Source: a virus
Reading direction: 5' to 3' (one strand)
DNA: 31,433 nt
Virus record (IMG/VR): IMGVR_UViG_3300025168_016087
Location: 1-31,433 of that record
Position numbers and translations under genes: made by a program. This document shows, one piece after another, positions 7,329 to 15,035 of this stretch. Numbering within the stretch: the first letter of the stretch is position 1; every line of letters begins with the position of its first letter. The notes under the pieces are model-generated. The model had not been told where the DNA came from and searched no databases. It worked only from the letters and a program-made list of their open reading frames with translations.

Positions 7329-8247
7329 GATAGTTTTTTTCAATCACTATCATAGAGGTGATTTACATACAAGCAAAGAGTTTGTTAGACAAGTAATAGA
7401 CAACGTTGATGCTGAATTTGAATATTGGTCTAATAATCCAAATGTTTTAGTATCAGATTTAAATTTGGAAATAACAGATTCACCAGATAATTTAGATAAA
7501 AGTAAAGCTCTACTTAAACAAGGTGACACACTTTTTGTTAACACATGGGTAGGATGCCAATGGGATATATTTTGTAAGCATGGTGGAATAAACATGAATA
7601 CATTTTATGAACAATGGGAACTTTTATTTAAAGGTATCAATAAGTTTTTTGGTTCGAATTTAGAATTGAGAGATGATAAAGAATCTTACTTACCAAGAAT
7701 GGATTGGGATAAAATAGATAAAAAAATAAAGAAAAAAATTGATGTATACATGGATATGATTAATAGAAAAAAAGTACTTGTGTGTAATAATCAACCTGCT
7801 TCTAATCAATCATTTCTTTATGATATTGATAGTATGTTAATTAAGTTAGCAAAAGAAAATAGCCATGTTAGATTTTTCACTACTGATCCTATTCCAGACA
7901 GGGAAGACAATCCAGCTAACATAACTTCATTAGAAGTAGTATATGATCGTTTACAAGATTGTGATTTAAGAGAGATATCTTATTTTAGTACTTTGTGTGA
8001 TGTTATTATAGGAAAGAATTCTGGTCCATATGTCTTTGCAGAAACACATGAAAACTATATGGACTCTTCTAAATCGTTTCTTTCTTTCAATACTAAGAAT
8101 CCAGAGTTTGAGGATATAAAAGAAACTATGTCAAACGGTTTAGACTTAAAATGTAAATACAAAACAGTACCTATATATTCTATAGATAAGCCTGAAGAGA
8201 AAGATGTGAAAGCTATTATGGGAGCTATAGAGGATGTTATAAAATGA
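7321..8247 (+). CDS. Putative GT-B-type glycosyltransferase
   Basis: The 308-residue protein has MNKIVFFNHYHRGDLHTSKE at the N terminus. This resembles sugar-handling proteins in which HYHRGD begins a GT-B N-terminal Rossmann domain. Its C-terminal part contains YFSTLCDVIIGKNSGP and YVFAETHENY, similar to the nucleotide-sugar site of heptosyltransferase-like (GT9-related) proteins, where the acceptor-side loop is followed by G-x-x-S/T-G. The order of genes (between a ColD-like enzyme and a fucosyltransferase) supports a transferase. No DxD motif is needed in GT-B. The assignment is by pattern and context, not a firm family match. Confidence 0.55.
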   Translation: MNKIVFFNHYHRGDLHTSKEFVRQVIDNVDAEFEYWSNNPNVLVSDLNLEITDSPDNLDKSKALLKQGDTLFVNTWVGCQWDIFCKHGGINMNTFYEQWELLFKGINKFFGSNLELRDDKESYLPRMDWDKIDKKIKKKIDVYMDMINRKKVLVCNNQPASNQSFLYDIDSMLIKLAKENSHVRFFTTDPIPDREDNPANITSLEVVYDRLQDCDLREISYFSTLCDVIIGKNSGPYVFAETHENYMDSSKSFLSFNTKNPEFEDIKETMSNGLDLKCKYKTVPIYSIDKPEEKDVKAIMGAIEDVIK

Positions 8248-9116
8248 AAAAAATAAAAGTTGCTTTTACAGATACACACGACCACTTAGCTGCTTTCTTT
8301 AATCATCTATTGAGTATGAGATACAATGTAGAAATAGTTAAAGATGAAAACCCTGACTTTTTAATATTTGGTGATAAGAACTTTGGTGTAGATAATTTAA
8401 ATTTTGATAAAGATAAAGTTACAAAAATATTCTATACTGGAGAGAACCAAAGACCAGAAGATTATGAATGTCATTATGCGATAACATTTGACCATAATTA
8501 TTATGGTTGGCATTATAGATTACCTTTGTTTGTTATATACTTGTGGGCATTAAAGAATGTTCATAAAACTAAGTATGATAAAAATTATATTCTTAACCCA
8601 ACTATAGAAAAGAAGTATGACTTTTGTTCCTTTGTAGTTAAGAATGGTGTACCTCCGGAAAGAAATGAATTCTATGATCAACTATCACAATATAAGAAAA
8701 TAGATAGTGGAGGTCCTCATAAGAAAAATATTGTTGGTGATTTAAAAACAGAAGAAGATAAAATTAAGTTCCTATCATCAAGAAAGTTTAATCTTTGCTT
8801 TGAGAGTATGAGCTATCCAGGTTATGCAACTGAAAAAATACTTCATGCTTTCTTAGCTGGTACTGTTCCAATATACTGGGGTAGTGAGACTATTGAATCT
8901 GATTTTAATCCAAGAGCCATGATTAATGTTCATAACTTTGCAGAATATTCTGATGTTATTGAATATATTAAAAAGATAGATAAAAGTGACCCACATTATG
9001 AATGGACAGTAAATCAACCTAAGTTTACTAATAATATATTACCTTCATATATGTTTTATAATAATTTCTTGAATTGGTTTGACTCAATTGTATATCAGAA
9101 ACAATTATCGAGATGA
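8244..9116 (+). CDS. GT10 family fucosyltransferase
   Basis: The 290-residue product has the two blocks typical of alpha-1,3/1,4-fucosyltransferases (GT10). One is FYTGENQRPE at about residues 63-72, with the catalytic-type Glu67. The other is the C-terminal donor-binding stretch FNLCFESMSYPGYATEKI then AFLAGTVPIYWG at about 182-213. In known members the TEK and GTVPVYWG elements bind GDP-fucose. The donor is exactly what gmd and fcl at 3889-5825 would make, which strengthens the call. The acceptor is unknown. No membrane segment or signal peptide, so it should act in the cytoplasm. ATGA overlaps on both sides. Confidence 0.88.
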   Translation: MKKIKVAFTDTHDHLAAFFNHLLSMRYNVEIVKDENPDFLIFGDKNFGVDNLNFDKDKVTKIFYTGENQRPEDYECHYAITFDHNYYGWHYRLPLFVIYLWALKNVHKTKYDKNYILNPTIEKKYDFCSFVVKNGVPPERNEFYDQLSQYKKIDSGGPHKKNIVGDLKTEEDKIKFLSSRKFNLCFESMSYPGYATEKILHAFLAGTVPIYWGSETIESDFNPRAMINVHNFAEYSDVIEYIKKIDKSDPHYEWTVNQPKFTNNILPSYMFYNNFLNWFDSIVYQKQLSR

Positions 9117-9838
9117 AGATACAGACATTTATATTCAACTGGCCAGGTGTTAAAGAAGGCAAGACACATTATGAAATGGTCACTAAAAAAGAACAACAGT
9201 TTAATTTATTAAAAAAAGATCCTATAATAATTAACAGTGATGAAAAACATAATCAAACTCGCTGGCATAATATTGGTAATGATGGATACTTTACAGCTCA
9301 GTTTATGAAAGCATTAGAATTATTTGATGGTGATATTCTTTTTCATGTTCAAGCAGATTGTTATTACAATGATTGGCAACCAATATATGATTCTGCCATA
9401 AAGTATTATAAGAAATACAAATGGGGCATCTATGCTCCTAACGTAGATTATACTTGGTATACATCTGAAAGAACAGATTTAGATATGTTTAAGATACCTG
9501 ATGAAAACTTAAAGATGGTAGCTAATCCAGATTGTACTTGTTGGATGATTCATAAAGATATATTAAAAGAAGCTGTCAAGAGAAAGATAGACTTTGCACC
9601 ATATAAGATGGGCTGGAGTTTTGATATAGTATATACTGCATTATCATATATGTTAAAGAGACCTGTGTTGAGAGATTACAGATATACAGTTAATCATCCT
9701 CAAGAAACAAATTATAGTAAGCCCACAGCTGAAATAGAGATGCATAATTTTTATAATTCATTACCTGAAGAATTAAAACGTCCTTTTGCTATGATAAAAG
9801 GTGACATAAATCAACTTGCGGAATACTATAAAAAATGA
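9113..9838 (+). CDS. Predicted GT-A-type glycosyltransferase
   Basis: The 241-residue protein lacks close similarity to a named enzyme that I can recall, but it carries a GT-A-like core. IGNDGYFTAQFMKALELF and GDILFHVQADCYYNDW (an acidic QAD in place of DxD) are followed by WGIYAPNVDYTWYTS and DCTCWMIHKDIL. The W/D-rich central strand and the cysteine pair DCTCW are what one sees in compact GT2-like enzymes. It lies directly after the fucosyltransferase with a four-base overlap. Donor and acceptor unknown. Confidence 0.6.
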   Translation: MKIQTFIFNWPGVKEGKTHYEMVTKKEQQFNLLKKDPIIINSDEKHNQTRWHNIGNDGYFTAQFMKALELFDGDILFHVQADCYYNDWQPIYDSAIKYYKKYKWGIYAPNVDYTWYTSERTDLDMFKIPDENLKMVANPDCTCWMIHKDILKEAVKRKIDFAPYKMGWSFDIVYTALSYMLKRPVLRDYRYTVNHPQETNYSKPTAEIEMHNFYNSLPEELKRPFAMIKGDINQLAEYYKK

Positions 9839-10749
9839 TTGAACTTGACTTTTTCCAAACTAATAATGAGATATCAAAAATATTAAGTGATGGTAAACCA
9901 GCAAGTATTATGAGAATAGATAATACAATGGGATATGTCTTTGATAGTTACAACAAAGGTGTTGAACCTGTTGATGGTTTTTTTAATCATAATACTTTTA
10001 TTGAAGGTGGTGTTTATCCCATAGATAAATTATGGTATCAAAAAAATGTAATACCACCTGTCGAAGCATCAATGCAGAATAGTGATATATTAGGCTTTGT
10101 TGATATGTCTGGTGATATAAGAAAAGGAACATATTTAAATAAATTTGATGAAAATAAAAAAGTCTTTGGAGGTGATTCATTTTTAATTATGGATCCTGGA
10201 GCTATACTTGGTCATTCAACACAATACGGTAAGTTAGATAATCCTTGGACAAGTAACCTCAAAGATAAAAAGGTATTAGTTATATCAACTCATGCTGAAT
10301 CTATAAAACACCAATGGAAGAATATAGATAAGATCTGGGGTGATAGTAGAAAAGATATTGCGCCTTTTGAGTTAGTTGATTGTATAAGATCCCCATACCA
10401 TCCAATGATGGATAGCAGACAACCTCCTAACTGCAAAGACTGGTTACAATCAGTTGAATATATTAAAGAACATATTGATAATTATGATTACGACGTTTTA
10501 CTTGCAGGCTGTACAGTCTCATCTCCTCTTTATGCAGAACATGCAAAAAAGAATGGTAAGATAGGAATACAAACTGGAGGAACAATTCAATTATTTTTTG
10601 GTTTATTAGGTTATAGATGGACAAAAGTACCAGGTTATAGTACTTGGCATAACATGTATAATGAACATTGGATTGAACCTTTGAAAGAAGATCATTCACA
10701 AGGCAGAACGAGATTACAACATTTAGAAGCTAACTTTGCATACTGGTAA
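9835..10749 (+). CDS. Predicted GT-D-fold (DUF1792-like) glycosyltransferase
   Basis: The 304-residue protein starts with a motif of the GT-D type (KPASIMRIDNTMGYVF, about residues 22-37). The C-terminal block is DVLLAGCTVSSPLYAEHA, then GKIGIQTGGTIQLFFGLLGY and RW. That block, in which a glycine-rich loop precedes GG-x-x-Q-x-x-FG-x-x-G-x-RW, recurs in GT-D related proteins of glycan clusters and marine phages. The biochemistry of this branch is poorly known. It sits between two predicted transferase or dehydrase genes and overlaps its upstream neighbour by four bases. Assignment from motif and context. Confidence 0.6.
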   Translation: MIELDFFQTNNEISKILSDGKPASIMRIDNTMGYVFDSYNKGVEPVDGFFNHNTFIEGGVYPIDKLWYQKNVIPPVEASMQNSDILGFVDMSGDIRKGTYLNKFDENKKVFGGDSFLIMDPGAILGHSTQYGKLDNPWTSNLKDKKVLVISTHAESIKHQWKNIDKIWGDSRKDIAPFELVDCIRSPYHPMMDSRQPPNCKDWLQSVEYIKEHIDNYDYDVLLAGCTVSSPLYAEHAKKNGKIGIQTGGTIQLFFGLLGYRWTKVPGYSTWHNMYNEHWIEPLKEDHSQGRTRLQHLEANFAYW

Positions 10750-10751
10750 AC

Positions 10752-12068
10752 ATGAAAGAACAAATACTTGAATCGGTAAAAAAATTATTAGATAGTAAAG
10801 AAAAGAAATGGGAAGCAGGTAAGGACATGGTTAACTATGCTGGTCCTTATTTTGATTCCAGTGAAATAACTTCTGCTATAGAATCATTACTTGATGGTTG
10901 GTTAGTGATGGGCAAGAAGTGTATGAAGTTTGAGAAGTTATTTCCAAAACAGTTTGATAAGAGATATGGTGTGTTAACTAACTCTGGATCAAGCTCTAAC
11001 CTTCTTATGATGGCTGCATTAAAGTCTAAAAGAACATATAACTTTCCAGATGGTACTAAAGTACTAACTCCCATAGCTGGCTTTCCAACTACACTCAATC
11101 CTATACTTCAACATAGAATGGAACCCATCTTTGTTGATATAGAACAAGAATCTTTGAATCTTAACTTGGAACATGTTGAACAACAATTAAATAATCATCC
11201 TGATTGTAGGGTTATTACATTTGCCCATGTATTAGGTAATCCACCTAATATGGATCGCTTAATGGATATTATAGACAAGTACAATCTTATCTTATTAGAA
11301 GATTGTTGTGATGCTTTAGGTTCAACATATGATGGTAGACCTCTTGGTTCATATGGTGATATGGCTTCATGCTCGTTCTATCCAGCACATCATATGACAA
11401 TGGGTGAAGGTGGATTTGTAGCTTGTAAAGATGAACACTTAGAAACAGTTGTAAGATCTTTTAGAGAATGGGGTCGTGGTTGTTATTGTGTTGGTCCAAA
11501 AGCTAATGCATTAAAATGTGGAACCTGTAATAAAAGATTCTCTGAATGGATACCTGCTTTGCCTGGTGAAATATTTGATCACAAATATGTGTATGAGGAG
11601 ATTGGATATAACTTAAAGCCAATTGAGTTACAAGGTGCAATGGGTCTTGAGCAGTTAAAGAAGTTAGATAAGATACACGAACTAAGAAGAAAAAACTTTA
11701 CATTACTTTATAACATATATGAAAAGTATGAGGAATTCTTCCATCTACCAAAAGCTACAGAAAAGTCTAATCCAAGTTGGTTTGCCTTTCCATTAACAAT
11801 AAAGAAAGGTGCTCCATTCAAGAGAGATGATATAGTTGATTACTTAGAAGAATCTAAGATACAAACAAGAACTTACTTTGGTGGCAATATTATGCTGCAG
11901 CCTGGTTATGATCATATAATGCCACCGGATATGGCTAAGAATGAATATCCAGTTGCAACTCATGTTATGTTGAATACTTACTTTCACGGAACAAGTCCAG
12001 TTATAACAGAAGAACAAATGAAGTATATTGGTAATCAAGTTGATGGCTTTATGAGTTTATTTGTATGA
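10752..12068 (+). CDS. RfbH/DdhC-type NDP-4-keto-6-deoxyhexose 3-dehydrase (E1), [2Fe-2S] and PMP dependent
   Basis: DegT-fold enzyme of 438 residues, matching RfbH/E1 in length. The motif CSFYPAHHMTMGEGG places His213 where aminotransferases have the PLP lysine, as in E1 (His220 in the Yersinia enzyme). E1 also carries a [2Fe-2S] cluster on C-x57-C-x-C-x7-C. Here Cys186 (EDCCDALG), Cys244 and Cys246 (RGCYC) keep the first spacing exactly. The fourth ligand would be Cys256 or Cys259 (KCGTC), after a small insertion. The following KRF, DHKY and IGYNLK elements agree with RfbH. E1 removes the 3-hydroxyl of CDP-4-keto-6-deoxyglucose together with a reductase (E3). No E3 gene is seen here, and the nucleotide may differ. 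Confidence 0.88.
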   Translation: MKEQILESVKKLLDSKEKKWEAGKDMVNYAGPYFDSSEITSAIESLLDGWLVMGKKCMKFEKLFPKQFDKRYGVLTNSGSSSNLLMMAALKSKRTYNFPDGTKVLTPIAGFPTTLNPILQHRMEPIFVDIEQESLNLNLEHVEQQLNNHPDCRVITFAHVLGNPPNMDRLMDIIDKYNLILLEDCCDALGSTYDGRPLGSYGDMASCSFYPAHHMTMGEGGFVACKDEHLETVVRSFREWGRGCYCVGPKANALKCGTCNKRFSEWIPALPGEIFDHKYVYEEIGYNLKPIELQGAMGLEQLKKLDKIHELRRKNFTLLYNIYEKYEEFFHLPKATEKSNPSWFAFPLTIKKGAPFKRDDIVDYLEESKIQTRTYFGGNIMLQPGYDHIMPPDMAKNEYPVATHVMLNTYFHGTSPVITEEQMKYIGNQVDGFMSLFV

Positions 12069-13234
12069 AGAGTATATCTAATGCTGCTTGGAATATAGAC
12101 GGTCAACCTATGTTTAAGTACCTCGACTATGCTAAGATGTTAGAGAGTCAAGGTAAAGACATGATTCATTTAGAAATAGGTGATCCAGATTTCAATACTC
12201 CTTCTAATGTTACATTAGCAGCTATTAATGCTTTATCTAATGGGGATACACATTATACAAGTAGCTGGGGTGATCCTGAGTTTAGAGAAGTAATAAGAAC
12301 TGCAACATATTGGAGTAGAGGTTTTGTTCCTGATCTTGATCAAGTATTAGTAACACCTAGTGCAAATATTTGTATATTTTATGCTATGTTTGTTTTGTGT
12401 GAAAAAGGTGATGAAGTTATAGTTCCTGATCCAGGATTTGCAACATACTTTAGTAGTGCTAAGATGTTAGGATTGAATGTAAAAAGAGCTCAACTAAAAG
12501 AAGAAAATGGATTTAGATTACAAGCAAAAGATGTTGAAGATCTTATTACAGATAAAACAAAATTAATAATAATTAATAGCCCTAGCAATCCAACAGGTGC
12601 TGTTATGACAAAAGAAGAATTGAAAGATATATATAATGTTTGTGTTAAGCATGATGTCTATTTGTACTCTGATGAAATATACAGTAAACTAATATTTGAT
12701 GGATATGAATTTACAAGTCCTTCCAAGTATGATGAATGTAAAGAATATGTTATTTTAAGTAATGGATTCAGTAAAGGATTTGCAATGACAGGTTGGAGAC
12801 TTGGTACATTGATAGGTCCCCCAACTGTAATAGAACGCATTCAAGCGCTGCTTCAAACAACGAGTAGTTGTGTTAGTCCTTTCATTCAAAAGGCCGGTAT
12901 AGAGTGTATACAAGGTCCTCAAGATGATGTTAAAAGAATGTGTAAAGAATACAAAGAAAGAAGAGATTTACTCATATCAGGTTTGAATATGATAGATAGA
13001 TTTACATGTGATACACCTGGTGGTGCATTCTATGCTTTTCCTAATATATCTGGTACAGGTTTAAGTGACGTTGAAGTATCTAAACAGTTAATGGATAATG
13101 CAGGAGTAGTTACTTTACCAGGAAGTTGTTTTGGTGAATATGGATCAAATAACATTAGACTATGTTATGCTAATAGTAAAAAAAATATTAATAATGCATT
13201 GGTGAGAATAAATGAGTGGACAAAGAGTTTGTGA
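12065..13234 (+). CDS. Class I/II PLP aminotransferase (aspartate aminotransferase-like)
   Basis: Fold-type I aminotransferase of 389 residues, full length for the family. Visible motifs are HLEIGDPDFNTP near residue 35, HYTSSWGDPEFRE near 80, SPSNPTGAV near 174 and SDEIYSKLIF. The PLP lysine is Lys237 in SNGFSKGFAMTGWRLG, and there is a C-terminal NNIRLCYA. Unlike the two DegT enzymes nearby it keeps its lysine, so it should be a real transaminase. This subfamily usually works on amino acids or keto acids, not on sugars, so its place in a sugar cluster is unusual. It might provide an amino or keto acid for a ligation or for the adjacent ThDP enzyme; that is inference. Confidence 0.88.
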   Translation: MKSISNAAWNIDGQPMFKYLDYAKMLESQGKDMIHLEIGDPDFNTPSNVTLAAINALSNGDTHYTSSWGDPEFREVIRTATYWSRGFVPDLDQVLVTPSANICIFYAMFVLCEKGDEVIVPDPGFATYFSSAKMLGLNVKRAQLKEENGFRLQAKDVEDLITDKTKLIIINSPSNPTGAVMTKEELKDIYNVCVKHDVYLYSDEIYSKLIFDGYEFTSPSKYDECKEYVILSNGFSKGFAMTGWRLGTLIGPPTVIERIQALLQTTSSCVSPFIQKAGIECIQGPQDDVKRMCKEYKERRDLLISGLNMIDRFTCDTPGGAFYAFPNISGTGLSDVEVSKQLMDNAGVVTLPGSCFGEYGSNNIRLCYANSKKNINNALVRINEWTKSL

Positions 13235-15035
13235 TTGGATAGCACATCATCTTTATAATATTGGTGTAAAAAATGTACACGGTATTATGGGAGGTGGAGC
13301 AGCAGGTTTAAATGATGGTTTTATTAAACATGGTAAGATTAAATATGTTTGTTATCATCATGAGCAAGGTGCTGGTCATGCTGCTATAGGTGAGTCAAAG
13401 TATACAGGTAAACTTTCTGTTGTTAATCCTACAACCGGTTGTGGTGGCACTAACTGCGCTACAAGTGTATTAGATGCTTGGCAAGATAATGTTCCAGTAC
13501 TTTTTTTAAGTGGTAATGTTAAACTTGCAACATGTTCTGGTCATATCAATAAAGAAAAAAATATCAATATAAGAAAGTATGGTATACAAGAACATCATAT
13601 AGTAGATACTTACAAGTCCATGACAAAGTATACTAAGTTTATAGATGATCCAGCTGACGTATATAACACAATAATTGAAGCAATTGAAATAGCACTCACA
13701 GGAAGAAAAGGACCAGTGTGGATTGATATTCCAGGTGATATTCAGTTATCTCCTATGGTTTTTCCATCATTAGAAAAGTCCTTTAAAATCAAGGAGTTAT
13801 CTAGCTACAGTGTTGATAGTGATACACTAGATATCTTAATGAAAAGGTCAGAGAGACCATTAGTGTTAGCTGGTTATGGAATACGTCAAAGTAATACGGT
13901 TGAAGAGTTTAAACAATTTATTGAACAAAGAAACATACCTTTTGTAAGCACATATGGTGGTAGAGATTATTTTCCAAATGATAGTAAGTATAGTATTGGT
14001 GCAATAGGTCAAAGAGGAAGTAGAGCTGGCAACTTTGCATTACAAAATGCTGATCTGTTAATTATACTTGGCAGTTCTTTAAATGCAAGTGCAATTGGGT
14101 ATGATCCAAAACAGTTTAGTCCTAATAGTATTAAAGTGTATATTGACATAGATCAAAATGAATTAGATAAAGATATAGTAAATGTTGAATATAAATGTGA
14201 TATGGATTTAAAAGATTTCTTTAATGATGTAATTTATACTCACGGTCCAAATATAAAAACTGGCTTTGAAGAATTAAATGTTGAATGGATTGCAAAATGT
14301 AATTACTGGAAAGAAAAATGGCCAGTAATGCAAAAAGAATATGAAGCTGATAATACTGATACACCTTTGAATCTGTATGCTGTGTTAGATGCAGTTAACA
14401 AGCATAGTGGTCGTGATGATATATTGATGGGTGATGCTGGTAGTATAAGTTATGCTGGACCTGTTGCATTGAATCCAAAATATGATCAAAGACTAATTTT
14501 TAGTCCTGCACAAGCTGATATGGGTTGGGCAGTCCCAGCTAGTATTGGTGTGGCTATGGCAAGTAATAAAAATGTTATTGCTATAACAGGTGATGGAAGT
14601 TTTATGAGTAATCTTCAAGAACTATCTGTCATGCGTCACCATTGGTTAAATATTAAAATAATAATATTAAACAATAGAGGATATTTGAGTATCAAGAACA
14701 CTCAACAAAAATATTTTGAAAATAGAGTATATGGTACAAGTGATAAGACGGGTTTGGAGTTTCCAGACTATGCAAAGTTAGCTGATTCATTTGGTATTCA
14801 ATATTACTTAATAAAAAATAAAGGTGATTATAATAATGGTATCTTTTATGGATTAGATAGGTTTGAATCTCTATTAGCTATAAAAGGTCCTGTATTAATT
14901 AACTGTATATGTTTAGATGATCAAGAGATACTTCCTTCACAAGCGTTAAAGAATGGTAAACAAGCAGGTCTACACGATATGACTCCATTCTTGTCTGATA
15001 AAGAACTTAAAAATGAAATGATAGTTGATATATGA
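13212..15035 (+). CDS. ThDP-dependent acetolactate-synthase-like enzyme
   Basis: A 607-residue, three-domain thiamine diphosphate enzyme. The N-terminal PYR domain has the activating glutamate Glu51 in CYHHEQGAGHAA. The middle domain carries a Rossmann-like region (ERPLVLAGYGIRQSN, IIILGSSLNASAIG) of the kind that binds FAD in acetolactate synthases. The C-terminal PP domain has the ThDP motif starting GDGSFMSNLQ at about residue 461 and ending in LNN 26 residues later. In sugar pathways such enzymes (YerE is the known example) add a two-carbon unit from pyruvate to a 4-keto-3,6-dideoxy sugar, making branched-chain sugars. It lies two genes after the E1-like dehydrase. It overlaps the upstream gene by 23 bases. 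The precise substrate is not readable from sequence. Confidence 0.88.
   Translation: MSGQRVCDWIAHHLYNIGVKNVHGIMGGGAAGLNDGFIKHGKIKYVCYHHEQGAGHAAIGESKYTGKLSVVNPTTGCGGTNCATSVLDAWQDNVPVLFLSGNVKLATCSGHINKEKNINIRKYGIQEHHIVDTYKSMTKYTKFIDDPADVYNTIIEAIEIALTGRKGPVWIDIPGDIQLSPMVFPSLEKSFKIKELSSYSVDSDTLDILMKRSERPLVLAGYGIRQSNTVEEFKQFIEQRNIPFVSTYGGRDYFPNDSKYSIGAIGQRGSRAGNFALQNADLLIILGSSLNASAIGYDPKQFSPNSIKVYIDIDQNELDKDIVNVEYKCDMDLKDFFNDVIYTHGPNIKTGFEELNVEWIAKCNYWKEKWPVMQKEYEADNTDTPLNLYAVLDAVNKHSGRDDILMGDAGSISYAGPVALNPKYDQRLIFSPAQADMGWAVPASIGVAMASNKNVIAITGDGSFMSNLQELSVMRHHWLNIKIIILNNRGYLSIKNTQQKYFENRVYGTSDKTGLEFPDYAKLADSFGIQYYLIKNKGDYNNGIFYGLDRFESLLAIKGPVLINCICLDDQEILPSQALKNGKQAGLHDMTPFLSDKELKNEMIVDI

Noticed and set aside
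13212-15035. Phosphonopyruvate decarboxylase (phosphonate synthesis)
   Set aside because: The protein is full acetolactate-synthase length (607 residues) and no PEP mutase gene is nearby, although it does sit after an aminotransferase.
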